A DNA stretch of 64,000 bases from Streptomyces sp. GS7 (lineage in GTDB: Bacteria > Actinomycetota > Actinomycetes > Streptomycetales > Streptomycetaceae), in contig NZ_CP047146.1 in the NCBI RefSeq assembly GCF_009834125.1, positions 3,465,501-3,529,500 on the forward strand. The letters run 5' to 3'. The notes beneath the pieces are model-generated. The model made no database searches and was not told where the DNA came from. It was given only the letters and a program-made list of their open reading frames with translations. This document shows positions 26,615 through 34,439 of the stretch, one piece after another. The position numbers were made by a program, and so were the translations under genes. Each line of letters starts with the position of its first letter. Position 1 is the stretch's first letter.

Positions 26615-26896
26615 TCAGACGACGGCCTTGTCATGAGCCCCCGCCGCGATCGCCGCGGCCGTCTGCTCGGCTGTCAGCCCCGCACTGTCCAGCCACCACC
26701 CGACCCCGGCCAACTCCTCTTCCATCGCCCGGTAGAACGGTGCCACGTCGTAGTCGACGCGCGCCACCGCCGCCCGCGTGGCATTGCGCTCCCGGCAGAC
26801 CTCCACCGGGGGCGCCAACACCACGAACATGACGGGCCTGAGCCGGAGCACGGCCACCATCAGGTCAAGCGTCTCGCGGTCGGCGACGGTGTACCG
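26615..26896 (-). pseudogene. 5'-truncated AAA/P-loop ATPase (kinase-like) remnant
   Basis: The frame continues directly after the TAG of the NTF2-like gene: R-Y-T-V-A-D-R-E-T-L-D-L-M-V-A-V-L, then PVMFVVLAPPVEVC and RVDYDVAPFYRAME. This is the C-terminal half of a small ATP-binding protein of the chloramphenicol phosphotransferase/shikimate kinase-like group. The P-loop half is missing, and the upstream sequence belongs to another gene. The first in-frame ATG is 26860, with no convincing ribosome site. So it is a deletion scar more than a gene. Confidence 0.6.
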
Positions 26897-27325
26897 CTAG
26901 AGGTTGTCGCCCCAGCCGCTCTGCATCATGGTCTGGAACGCCCAGACGCCGTCCCGCCTGACCAGGATGTCGGCATAGCGCAACTGCCGGGTCCGGCCCC
27001 CCACCGTCATGGCCGAATCGCTGAACATCACGGCCAGGGACGGCGAGAGGAAGACGGGCGTCCGTGTGGACCGGAAGGCGATGTCCTCGCCGCCCTCGCC
27101 CATCACCCGCGTCATCGTCGCGACGAACTGCTCCCGGTTCCACTGCGCCGTACGGCCGTTGCCGGCCGAGTCGTCGCTCACGAGGTTGAGCGGGAACACC
27201 GCCATGTCGGCCATCCGCTCGATCTTCCGTCGCGCGCTGTGCGCGTCGTACTCCGCGAACCAGTCGTCCAGGCTCGTGCGGTCTTCGTCGGTGGGGACGT
27301 ACCCGGTGTCGGGCAGAACGATCAC
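26897..27325 (-). CDS. NTF2/SnoaL-like protein
   Basis: 142 aa. The start is the GTG at 27325, set by AAGGAG 5 nt upstream; a longer frame to 27409 would run through the operator region. RTSLDDWFAEYDAHSARRKIERMADMAVFPLNLVSD, then MFSDSAMTVGGR and DGVWAFQTMMQSGW, suggest a cone-shaped NTF2-like fold (DUF4440/SnoaL group). Catalytic function unknown. The end is fused to the truncated ATPase frame, so the last residues may not be original. Confidence 0.75.
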   Translation of the reverse strand: MIVLPDTGYVPTDEDRTSLDDWFAEYDAHSARRKIERMADMAVFPLNLVSDDSAGNGRTAQWNREQFVATMTRVMGEGGEDIAFRSTRTPVFLSPSLAVMFSDSAMTVGGRTRQLRYADILVRRDGVWAFQTMMQSGWGDNL

Positions 27326-27355
27326 AGGGGCTCCTTGGGTAGTGCTCGATGAGCA

Positions 27356-27419
27356 GTCTTCAACTTTGACTAGTGAGGAGAGAGTAGAGTCCGCGAAGAT
27401 GCTAGTCAAACTTGATTAG
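27356..27419. promoter_or_regulatory. Two related operator palindromes upstream of the NTF2-like gene
   Basis: Site A (27402-27419) is CTAGTCAAACTTGATTAG, a near-perfect palindrome. Site B (27356-27373) contains TCAACTTTGACTAG and matches the reverse complement of site A at 14 of 18 positions. The form is that of a MarR/HxlR or TetR operator. No regulator gene adjoins it. Confidence 0.6.
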
Positions 27420-27553
27420 CGGAGAGGGTGTCCGGGATGGAGTGAAGGAGGTGACTTCGCCCTCTGCTGCCTCCAGCCGCCCACTGGTCCGCAACACGCC
27501 CGGCTGCGGTCCATGAATTCGCCAAGGTTTCCCAAAACCGACCCGTGAGGCTG

Positions 27554-27572
27554 TTAGGTGAGCCTTGCCTGA
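27554..27572. promoter_or_regulatory. Iron-box-like site (IdeR/DmdR/DtxR family)
   Basis: TTAGGTGAGCCTTGCCTGA matches the actinobacterial iron-box consensus TTAGGTTAGGCTAACCTAA at 14 of 19 positions. It lies 48 bp before the ZIP transporter start, where a metal-dependent repressor would act. Confidence 0.55.
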
Positions 27573-27619
27573 CCTACTGTCTGTGGTCGTCCCCGCGCAT
27601 GCTGACTGGAGTCCCCGTC

Positions 27620-28447
27620 ATGTCCAGCACGAACATCGCCCTGCTCGGCGCCATCGCCGGCTTCACCATCTACCTCGGTCTGCCACTGGGCCGGCTGCGT
27701 ACGCCGACTCCGCGGCTCAAGGCCGGGCTGAACGCCGTCGCCATCGGCATTCTGATCTTCCTGGTGTGGGATGTGCTGACCCATGCCTGGGAGCCCATCG
27801 ACGAGGGGCTGAGCAAGCACCACTGGGGGCCGGTCGCGTCCGGCGGGCTGGTGCTCGTCGCGGGGCTGGCGATCGGGCTGGTGGGGCTCGTGTACTACGA
27901 CGGCTGGATGGCCCGCCGACGGCAGGCCGCCGGGCGTCCCGCCGGCCCCGGCGCCGCGGCGGCCACCGAGTTGGCGCCGCGGCAGCGCAGTCAGGCCGGT
28001 TCGCTCGCGCTGATGATCGCGACCGGTATCGGGCTGCACAACTTCGCCGAGGGCCTGGCGATCGGCAACTCCGCCGCGCAGGGCGAACTCTCGCTCGCCG
28101 TCCTGCTCATCATCGGGTTCGGCCTGCACAACGCCACCGAGGGCTTCGGCATCGTCGCCCCGCTCGCGGCGGAGGGCGAACGCCCCTCCTGGACCACCCT
28201 GCTCCTGCTCGGCCTGATCGGTGGCGGCCCGACCTTCATCGGCACCGTCGTCGGCCAGCACCTGGTCAACGACACCCTGTCGATCGCCTTTCTCGGTCTG
28301 GCCGCCGGCTCGATCCTCTACGTCGTGATCGAACTGCTCGCCGTGGCCCGCAAGACCGGTCTCAAGAACCTCACCACCTGCTGCATCTTCCTCGGCCTGA
28401 TCCTCGGCTTCGCCACGGACGCCGTCGTCACCGCGGCCGGCGCGTGA
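27620..28447 (+). CDS. ZIP-family metal transporter
   Basis: 275 aa from the ATG at 27620 with GGAG 8 nt upstream; a longer frame from 27545 would include the iron-box-like site and is rejected. Eight membrane segments. The metal-site signatures HNFAEG and HNATEG lie in TM4 and TM5. A variable loop (about 95-125) follows TM3. ZIP proteins bring Zn, Fe or Mn into the cytoplasm. The upstream DtxR-type box suggests iron or manganese control. A strong terminator follows. Confidence 0.9.
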   Translation: MSSTNIALLGAIAGFTIYLGLPLGRLRTPTPRLKAGLNAVAIGILIFLVWDVLTHAWEPIDEGLSKHHWGPVASGGLVLVAGLAIGLVGLVYYDGWMARRRQAAGRPAGPGAAAATELAPRQRSQAGSLALMIATGIGLHNFAEGLAIGNSAAQGELSLAVLLIIGFGLHNATEGFGIVAPLAAEGERPSWTTLLLLGLIGGGPTFIGTVVGQHLVNDTLSIAFLGLAAGSILYVVIELLAVARKTGLKNLTTCCIFLGLILGFATDAVVTAAGA

Positions 28448-28466
28448 GCGCGGCACGCTGATCGCG

Positions 28467-28518
28467 CGGCAGCGGTCCCCGGCAGGACGGTCACACGGCC
28501 TGCCGGGGACCGCTGCCG
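28467..28518 (+). terminator. Strong hairpin terminator after ZIP gene
   Basis: Perfect 20-bp arms (28467-28486 and 28499-28518) around a 12-nt loop, 20 bp after the ZIP stop codon. No U-tract, as often in Streptomyces. Confidence 0.85.
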
Positions 28519-28545
28519 TATTGCCGCCCTGCCGGGGGCCGTCCG

Positions 28546-29574
28546 GTGCTGACGGAGGGCCTTTCCCCGCGCGGTTCGCCGCGGTGCCCCGTGCCGACGG
28601 GCCCGGTGCTCCCCGTGGTGACGCCCTACAGCGCGCCCGTCAACTCCGCAGGCGTCGCGAGGACGGCCGCGAGGAGCCCCGGGAAGCAGGCGTCCAGGTC
28701 CGCGCGGCGGACGGTGAGGATGCGCTGCGGGCCGTCAGCCGCACCGGATCGGCCAGTGCCGCCAGGACTTTCGGCAGTCGCAGATCGGAGGTGTCCGGAT
28801 GCCGGTCGTCCCCGCTGTGCCCGGCCGCGACCGGCCGGCGCCGAACCGTTCCGTTCGCTGCACTGGATCGCCCGCGTACTCGTCGACGCACTGGCGCGCG
28901 GTCCGGTCGTGGTGGCGTACGGCGACTCGATCACGAGGGGCGACGGCACCCCGGCGGACCGCGAGCAGCGCTACCCCGACCACCTCCAGCGCAGGCTGCA
29001 CGCCGCGGGAGCCGGCGGCGCCGTGGTGCTGAACGCCGGGCTCGGCGCGAACCGCCTGCTGCGGACGGGACTCGGGCCCTCGATGGGGGAGCGGTTCGGG
29101 CGTGACGTCCTCGGTGTCGCCGAGGCGACCCACGTGATCATCATGGGCGGCGCCAACGACATCGCCCTGCCGGGCCTGCTCGGCGAACGGCCCCCGGCAG
29201 CCGACGAGATCACCGGCGGGCTCCTCGCACTGGCCTCGCGCGCCCGGCAGCACGGCTTCCGGCCCGTCCTGGGCACCATCACCCCCTTCGGCGGCAGCAC
29301 CCTCGCGCCGTTCCGGACCGAGGGCAACGAGCGCATCCGGCAGGAGGCCAATCACGCGATCAGGTCCCAACGGGACTGGCCCGTCGTGGACTTCGCGGCC
29401 GCGGTCGCGGACCCGGACGACCCGGCCCGGCTGGCCGCGGCGTACGACTCGGGCGACGGCGTCCATCCGGGAGGAGCCGGTGCCCGAGCCCTCGCCGACG
29501 CCGTCGACCCGGCGCTGTTCGCCCGAATCCGGCGACCCGCGGGCTCGTGCGCTACGGCTCCAGGTGCGTCTTGA
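28546..29574 (+). CDS. SGNH/GDSL-type hydrolase, N-terminus uncertain or lost
   Basis: Recognisable from about 28850: VVVAYGDSITRGDG (block I, nucleophile Ser), LNAGLGANRLL (block II Gly), IIMGGANDI (block III Asn) and DGVHPGG (block V Asp-His). It would hydrolyse ester bonds, substrate unknown. The first 100 codons of the longest frame lie opposite the decayed ArsR gene, are Arg/Pro rich and look non-coding. No plausible start lies close to the domain. The gene may be 5' truncated by the same rearrangement. It overlaps the SRPBCC gene tail to tail by 23 bp. Confidence 0.65.
   Translation: MLTEGLSPRGSPRCPVPTGPVLPVVTPYSAPVNSAGVARTAARSPGKQASRSARRTVRMRCGPSAAPDRPVPPGLSAVADRRCPDAGRPRCARPRPAGAEPFRSLHWIARVLVDALARGPVVVAYGDSITRGDGTPADREQRYPDHLQRRLHAAGAGGAVVLNAGLGANRLLRTGLGPSMGERFGRDVLGVAEATHVIIMGGANDIALPGLLGERPPAADEITGGLLALASRARQHGFRPVLGTITPFGGSTLAPFRTEGNERIRQEANHAIRSQRDWPVVDFAAAVADPDDPARLAAAYDSGDGVHPGGAGARALADAVDPALFARIRRPAGSCATAPGAS
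28626..28801 (-). pseudogene. ArsR-family regulator remnant with internal deletion
   Basis: On the minus strand, 28801-28736 encodes DTSDLRLPKVLAALADPVRL, the start of a typical ArsR winged helix. In another frame, from about 28730 to the stop at 28626, the end LTVRRADLDACFPGLL of such a regulator follows. The central HTH is gone and the two ends are out of frame. Recognition is by motif; the gene is non-functional. Confidence 0.6.
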
Positions 29575-30034
29575 GGCGCCGCAAGGTGGTGGTGATGTGG
29601 GCTTCGTTGGTCCCGATGCGGTCCGAGACGCCGGTGATCGCGATGGCGAAGGGGACGAACCACTGCGGGACCCGCAGCCAGTTCGTCTCGGTGACGGTGC
29701 AGCCCTCGGCGGTCGGCTCGATGTCGTACTGCCAGCGGGAGATGGGGATGCGGAGCGGTGACGCCGCCACTTCGTAGGCGAAGCGCCGGCCCGCGTCGGC
29801 GTCCGTGACGCGGCAGGTGGTGACCCAGCGGCGGACACCGTTGCGGTTGTAGCCGCGGAAGCGGGCACCCACCGCCGCGGTCCCGGCGCCCCCCAGCCAC
29901 CGGGCCCGATGCGCCTCCTCGGCGAACCGGACCATCACGGGCGGGTCGCTGATGACGCGGTACGCGTCCTCGGGCGTGGTCCGGATGGTCACCGAGCCGG
30001 TCGCCCCGGGCTCCGGGAATCGCGGTATGCGCAT
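29552..30034 (-). CDS. SRPBCC (polyketide cyclase/dehydratase-like) protein
   Basis: 160 aa. START-type pattern: VTIRTTPEDAYRVISDPPVMVRFAEE, WVTTCRVTDADAGRRFAYEV, then ISRWQYDIEPTAEGCTVTET and a C-terminal long helix. This is the family of lipid or polyketide binding helix-grip proteins; exact role unknown. GGAGGAG precedes the ATG. No biosynthetic genes adjoin, so a cyclase role is not supported. Confidence 0.8.
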   Translation of the reverse strand: MRIPRFPEPGATGSVTIRTTPEDAYRVISDPPVMVRFAEEAHRARWLGGAGTAAVGARFRGYNRNGVRRWVTTCRVTDADAGRRFAYEVAASPLRIPISRWQYDIEPTAEGCTVTETNWLRVPQWFVPFAIAITGVSDRIGTNEAHITTTLRRLKTHLEP

Positions 30035-30133
30035 GGGTTCTCCTCCGCCGACGGTATGCAGCGCCTACCTCAGCGGAGGGGGCGTCGGTACGTCAACAGA
30101 CCTGCGGGATCCGGGTGTCGGCAGCCGCCTTCC

Positions 30134-30964
30134 TCACTCCGCGATGCCCCGGGTGAGGAGGACGACGGTCACGAACCGCCGGTAGAGGCGGACCGGGTCC
30201 TCGTCCGTGAGCCGGACCGTGACGGCGTCGACGGGGACGACGCCGGTGATCCAGGCGGCCATGTCGGCCAGGTCCGGATTGCGGAACCGCACGGTCAGCG
30301 TGGCCGGCAGCGCGATGCGCGGAAGGCCGGTCTCCGGCAGCGCGCGGACGGCCTCCCGGGCGGCCCGGCGGATCAACTCGCGGGCGTCTTCGGGGTGCAG
30401 GCTGTCCGCCGCGAACCGGGAGACGGACGACTTGACGACGACGCTGCGGACGTCCGGGCAGAACGGTGCGATCTCGGCGGCCGTCGTGTCATCGCCGGTG
30501 ATGAGCGCGACCGGTACCCGGTGGCCCAGCGCCACCAGGGCGTTGATCGCGCTCTCCCCGGCGGTGATGCCGTTGAGGAGCACCTCGCTGATGGCCCGGG
30601 GGTTGTAGGTGTGCGAGAGCGCGGCCGGGGAGCCCGCCATCGAACCGTGGTAGGAGACGAAGAAGACGGCGTCGAACGACGGGTCCAGGCCCTGCATCAT
30701 GTAGAGGGGCTTGTGCCGGCCGGACAGATAGCGGGCCCGTCCCGAGAGGGCGTCCGGACGCAGGTTGGCCATCCGCCCGTGCGAGTCGTTGACCAGGAAC
30801 GCGGTCGCGCCGCCGGCTCGCGCCCCGTCGATCGCCGCGTTGACCTCGTGCTGCAACAGGCCCCGGTAGTAGGCGTATTCGGCGGCCGACTCCTCGGCCC
30901 GGCACTGGGACCAGTCGACGACTCCCGTGGTGCCTTCCATGTCGGAGGAGACGAAGATCTTCAC
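30134..30964 (-). CDS. M55-family D-aminopeptidase (DppA-like)
   Basis: 276 aa from a GTG at 30964 with GGGAG about 8 nt upstream. The zinc-binding start VSSDMEGTTGV (Asp, Glu), VNDSHGRMANLRP, FVSYHGSMAG with a His ligand, and TGDDTTAAEI match the DppA family. These enzymes release N-terminal D-amino acids from peptides as decameric zinc peptidases. Located beside a secreted gamma-glutamyltransferase, which is divergent; a shared role in peptide or cell-wall turnover is possible. The frame continues upstream to 31105 without a better start. Confidence 0.9.
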   Translation of the reverse strand: MKIFVSSDMEGTTGVVDWSQCRAEESAAEYAYYRGLLQHEVNAAIDGARAGGATAFLVNDSHGRMANLRPDALSGRARYLSGRHKPLYMMQGLDPSFDAVFFVSYHGSMAGSPAALSHTYNPRAISEVLLNGITAGESAINALVALGHRVPVALITGDDTTAAEIAPFCPDVRSVVVKSSVSRFAADSLHPEDARELIRRAAREAVRALPETGLPRIALPATLTVRFRNPDLADMAAWITGVVPVDAVTVRLTDEDPVRLYRRFVTVVLLTRGIAE

Positions 30965-31272
30965 GTTGGCGCTCCCACTGGTGGTCCGTCGATGTCGCTG
31001 CGCGCTGGTACCAAGGTCACCGGGGCGCCGGTGCGAGGCGAAGCTAGTGCCGTACCCGACGGACCGGCAAGCGGCGGGCGCCGGCCGGGGGACGCTTCCC
31101 GCCATCGCGGCAGCAGCGTCCCGGCCGGGACGACACGGGCGAGGACCGCTCCCGACTACTGGCCGGGAACCTCAGGTTTAGCGCAATTCTTCTCGCCATT
31201 CGTTGCTGGTGCCGTCACTCGCTGCCAGGGTTTCGGTACCCCCCCTCAGCACCCGAGGTATACGGAGCGTTT
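30965..31272. promoter_or_regulatory. Divergent spacer between M55 peptidase and GGT genes
   Basis: 308 bp. Contains the 5' signals of both genes, including CGGAG before the GGT ATG. No clear -35/-10 pair or palindrome stood out. Confidence 0.35.
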
Positions 31273-33123
31273 ATGACTATCCGTCGTGTCCTTGCCGCTG
31301 CCGTCACCGCGGCGACTGTGGTCACCGTCCCCTTCCTCGTTTCCTCCACCGCTCTCGGCTCGGCCGCTTCGCAGCCGTCCACCGGATCCGGGCAGCGGCC
31401 CCCCGCCAAACAGGCCGTCGCCGTCGGGAACGGCGGTGCGGTCTCCAGCGTGAACCCCTATGCCACCCAGGTCGGGATAGACGTGCTCAAGCACGGCGGC
31501 AACGCCGTGGACGCGGCGGTCGCCACCGCGGCCGCGCTCGGCGTGGTCGAGCCCTACTCGGCGGGCGTGGGGGGCGGCGGCTACCTGGTCTCGTACAACG
31601 CCCGCACCCACCAGATCCGCACCATCGACGGCCGCGAGACCGCGCCGGCCCGCATGCGGCCGGATTCCTTCATCGACCCGTCGACGGGCAAGCCGATCGA
31701 CTTCGACACCGCGGTCAACTCCGGGCTGTCGGTGGGAGTTCCGGGCACGCCCGCCCTCTGGCAGAAGGCGCTGCACGACTGGGGGACCATCTCGCTGGCC
31801 AAGGCCCTCGAACCGGCCACGGCCATCGCCCGTGACGGCTTCGTCGTCAGCGGTCAGTTCCGGGCCCAGACCGAGATGAACGAGGCCCGGTTCCGGCAGT
31901 TCAGCTCCACCCGCGAACTGTTCCTGCCCGGCGGCGAACTGCCCGTCGTGGGCTCGCGCTTCCGCAACCCGGACCTGGCCCGTACGTATCGCGAACTCGC
32001 CCGCAAGGGAGTCGGCGCCATCTACCACGGCGACATCGGCCGGGACGTGGTCAAGACCGTCCAGAAGCCGCCGATGGCCGCCGGGGCGCCCGCGGTGCGC
32101 GCCGGACTGATGAAGCCGAAGGACCTGGCGAGCTACCACGCCCTGGGGCAGGCCCCCACCAAAACCACCTACCGCGGGCTGGACGTCTACGGCATGGCGC
32201 CCTCCTCCTCGGGCGGCACCACGGTGGGCGAGGCCCTGAACATCCTGGAGAACTTCCACCTTTCCCCGGCCGACCGGGTCCAGGCCCTGCACCACTACCT
32301 GGAAGCCAGCCGGATCGCCTTCGCCGACCGGAACCGCTGGGTGGGCGACCCCGCCTTCTCGCGGGTGCCGACCCAGGGCCTGCTCGCCAAGAAGTTCGCC
32401 AGGGACCGGGCCTGCCTGATCAGTCCGAAAGCGGCGCTCACCAGCCCGCTGGCTCCCGCGGACCCGAGCAGGCCGGGCTCGCGCTGCGTCGCCGGTACCG
32501 GCAGCCCGGAAGCCTACGAGGGGCCGTCGACGACCCACCTGGTCACCGCCGACCGCTGGGGCAACGTGGTCTCGTACACCCTCACCATCGAGCAGACCGG
32601 CGGCTCGGCCATCACCGTGCCGGGACGCGGGTTCCTGCTCAACAACGAGCTGACCGACTTCGACTTCGCGCCGATCTCGGCCGGCGTACCCGACCCGAAC
32701 CTCCCCGACGGCGGCAAGCGGCCCCGCAGCAGCATGTCGCCGACGATCGTGCTGAAGGACGGCAAGCCGTACATCGCCGTCGGCTCGCCGGGCGGCGCGA
32801 CCATCATCACCACCGTGCTCCAGACCCTGGTCAACCGGATCGACCTGGGCATGACGCTGCCGCAGGCGGTGGCCGCCCCGCGCATCTCGCAGCGGAACCG
32901 GACCACGACCGAAGCCGAACCCGCCTTCCTCAAGTCGCCCGACCGCGCCGCGCTGGAAGCCCTCGGCCAGAAGTTCGTGCTGGCACCGCCGGCCTTCACC
33001 CCGTCGCCCGAGATCGGCGCGGTGGCCGCGCTGGAGTTCCGGCCCCGGGGCACGATCCAGGCGGTCGCCGAACCCGTCCGGCGCGACGGCGGATCCGCCA
33101 TGGTCGTCCACAAGGCCGGGTGA
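31273..33123 (+). CDS. ggt: Gamma-glutamyltransferase, secreted
   Basis: 616 aa. A signal peptide is seen (MTIRRVLAAAVTAATVVTVP, then Ala-rich). The large-subunit motifs SVNPYATQVGIDVLKHGGNAVDAAVA and GVGGGGYLV, and the substrate Arg in DGRETAPARM, are typical. Autocleavage is expected before Thr420 of STTHLVTAD, creating the small subunit. SPGGATIITTVLQ is the late conserved block. The enzyme hydrolyses or transfers gamma-glutamyl groups of glutathione-like peptides outside the membrane. It is monocistronic, closed by a terminator. Confidence 0.93.
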   Translation: MTIRRVLAAAVTAATVVTVPFLVSSTALGSAASQPSTGSGQRPPAKQAVAVGNGGAVSSVNPYATQVGIDVLKHGGNAVDAAVATAAALGVVEPYSAGVGGGGYLVSYNARTHQIRTIDGRETAPARMRPDSFIDPSTGKPIDFDTAVNSGLSVGVPGTPALWQKALHDWGTISLAKALEPATAIARDGFVVSGQFRAQTEMNEARFRQFSSTRELFLPGGELPVVGSRFRNPDLARTYRELARKGVGAIYHGDIGRDVVKTVQKPPMAAGAPAVRAGLMKPKDLASYHALGQAPTKTTYRGLDVYGMAPSSSGGTTVGEALNILENFHLSPADRVQALHHYLEASRIAFADRNRWVGDPAFSRVPTQGLLAKKFARDRACLISPKAALTSPLAPADPSRPGSRCVAGTGSPEAYEGPSTTHLVTADRWGNVVSYTLTIEQTGGSAITVPGRGFLLNNELTDFDFAPISAGVPDPNLPDGGKRPRSSMSPTIVLKDGKPYIAVGSPGGATIITTVLQTLVNRIDLGMTLPQAVAAPRISQRNRTTTEAEPAFLKSPDRAALEALGQKFVLAPPAFTPSPEIGAVAALEFRPRGTIQAVAEPVRRDGGSAMVVHKAG

Positions 33124-33145
33124 GCCGAGCCGGTCCGGAACGACG

Positions 33146-33190
33146 GCGAGTGCGGTCCTTCTCCCCGCGGGGGAGGGGGACCGCACTCGC
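33146..33190 (+). terminator. Strong hairpin terminator after GGT gene
   Basis: Perfect 13-bp arms GCGAGTGCGGTCC/GGACCGCACTCGC (33146-33158, 33178-33190) with a 19-nt partly paired loop, 23 bp after the stop. Confidence 0.85.
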
Positions 33191-33464
33191 TACGCCGTGA
33201 CGGGCACCCGGTCGACCCCCGTACCTCGCCGATCCCGTACACACATTGCCGGTCAGTTAAGAAACCGCCAAGCGGTTGCGCCGCCGTCCGAACCCGGGCC
33301 TACACTCTTTGAGGTTTGCAGAGGCCGCTTCGCGCAGGCCCCCTCGAACTCCGGTGAGTCGGGCAGGCCGGCCGGTGCGGCCGGACCGCCCGCGTGCCCT
33401 TCGCCGAGTCGAGACGTCACCGACGCGCACCGCGTGCGTCCTTGGCCGGAAGGAGGCGAGAGAC
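33191..33464 (+). promoter_or_regulatory. Promoter region of the leader ORF/VOC unit
   Basis: A possible sigma-HrdB-like promoter is TTGCGC (33276-33281) and TACACT (33301-33306), spacing 19. It would give a leader of about 150 nt to the small ORF at 33465. No gene recognised in this stretch. Confidence 0.4.
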
Positions 33465-33542
33465 ATGGATTGCAGTTGCAGTAGTCCGGGCCGTCATCGG
33501 CCCCTTCCCCGTTTGTCCTCGCACTCTTCCGGCACGCGGTAG
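33465..33542 (+). CDS. 25-aa Cys-containing leader-like peptide
   Basis: Starts MDCSCSSPGRHRP and ends with TAG at 33540. A very strong ribosome site GGAAGGAGG (33448-33456) sits 8 nt before the ATG, stronger than most in this window. Two Cys codons lie at positions 3 and 5, then Ser, Arg and Pro. It is followed by two tandem hairpins and the VOC gene, the layout of a translation-sensing attenuator, for example one reading Cys-tRNA charging. No database family is known to me. Confidence 0.55.
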   Translation: MDCSCSSPGRHRPLPRLSSHSSGTR

Positions 33543-33562
33543 CCACCCCGCGGCCCTCGACT

Positions 33563-33598
33563 CCCCTCTGACCAAGGGGCTGCCCCTCTGACCAGGGG
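33563..33598 (+). repeat. Two tandem small hairpins before the VOC gene
   Basis: CCCCTCTGACCAAGGGG (33563-33579) and CCCCTCTGACCAGGGG (33583-33598) are direct repeats, each able to fold through its CCCCT and AGGGG ends. They can also pair with each other, which would allow alternative structures. Confidence 0.6.
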
Positions 33599-33622
33599 AC
33601 AGGGAACGGAGGTCCGTTCACC

Positions 33623-34099
33623 ATGCTCGTCGCACTCGACCACGTTCAGCTGGCCGCCCCGGCCGGCTCCGAAGACGTCCTGCGCGCCTTCTACCTCACC
33701 GCGCTCCAGATGACGGAGGTCCCCAAACCGTCCGGGCTCGCCCGGCACGGCGGCTGCTGGTTCGAGGCCGACGGCGGCCAGGTGCAGATCAGGGTGGACG
33801 TCGAGACCGGTTTCCGTCCGCCGCGCCGGGCGCACCCCGCGGTCCGGGTGACCGAACTCGACGCGCTCGCCGCCCACTTGGAACGGCATGGCGCCCCGGT
33901 CGTCTGGTGTGTCAGCCGGCTCGGCCAGCGCCGCTTCTACACCCAGGACCCGGTGGGCAACCGCCTGGAATTCCTGGAGACCATCGAGCCGGCCGGACTC
34001 GCCGAGCTGCCGGCGCCCGCCGCACCCGTCGTGCCGGCCGCATCCATCGCGTCTGCCGCGTCTGCCGCGTCCGTCGCGTCCGTCGCGTCCGTTTCCTGA
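33623..34099 (+). CDS. VOC (glyoxalase/bleomycin-resistance fold) protein
   Basis: 158 aa. ALDHVQLAAPAG, RVDVETGFRPPRRAHPAV and FYTQDPVGNRLEFLE give the paired beta-alpha-beta-beta-beta modules, with a His near the N-terminus and Glu at the end as metal ligands. Role unknown: lyase, dioxygenase or binding protein. The last 20 residues are an Ala/Ser/Val tail produced by a 9-bp DNA repeat and are probably not part of the fold. It is co-transcribed with the 80-aa protein downstream. Confidence 0.8.
   Translation: MLVALDHVQLAAPAGSEDVLRAFYLTALQMTEVPKPSGLARHGGCWFEADGGQVQIRVDVETGFRPPRRAHPAVRVTELDALAAHLERHGAPVVWCVSRLGQRRFYTQDPVGNRLEFLETIEPAGLAELPAPAAPVVPAASIASAASAASVASVASVS
34040..34093 (+). repeat. 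9-bp in-frame tandem repeat in VOC gene tail
   Basis: Five copies of GCGTCYGYY (34049-34093) plus one degenerate copy before them. Each adds Ala-Ser-Ala or Ala-Ser-Val to the C-terminus. Unit length is a multiple of three, so copy number changes keep the frame. Confidence 0.85.
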
Positions 34100-34122
34100 G
34101 CGGCACCCCCGGGAGGTACGCC

Positions 34123-34365
34123 ATGACCCGCCCTGCACTCAACGCCCTGCGCCTCGTCCTGGACGACGGGATCGAGCGCACCTATCTGCTCGAATCGCCG
34201 ACGCCCGCCGCGCTCGCGACCGACACCCCGCCGTCCTACGACGTCTGGGTCCACCTCTCCTACGTCCTCGCCCAGCAGGGGCGCGACGCGGCGTGGCTGA
34301 CCCGGTACGTGGGGCTGCCGTGGGCCGCCGCGTACCGCATCGTGGCGGCCGCCCGGCAGCCGTAG
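34123..34365 (+). CDS. Small hypothetical protein (80 aa)
   Basis: 80 aa, GGGAGG before the ATG. It reads as a soluble alpha/beta protein: LRLVLDDGIERTYLLES, then DVWVHLSYVLAQQGRDAAWLTRYVGLPWAAAYRIVAAARQ. The second half could be a small helix-turn-helix (LTRYVGLPWAAAYRIVAAA), as in resolvase-type or sigma region-4-like folds, but this is weak. It follows the VOC gene by 23 bp. Confidence 0.6.
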   Translation: MTRPALNALRLVLDDGIERTYLLESPTPAALATDTPPSYDVWVHLSYVLAQQGRDAAWLTRYVGLPWAAAYRIVAAARQP

Positions 34366-34439
34366 CCGGCGCCGATGAGGACGGCGGCCCGCCGGTGCCG
34401 TCCGCGCCCCGGGGGCCGGCCCGCCGGACGGGCCCCGGG

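Noticed and set aside
29552..30034. SRPBCC protein as an aromatic polyketide cyclase
   Set aside because: No type II PKS nearby; family membership alone does not give that role.
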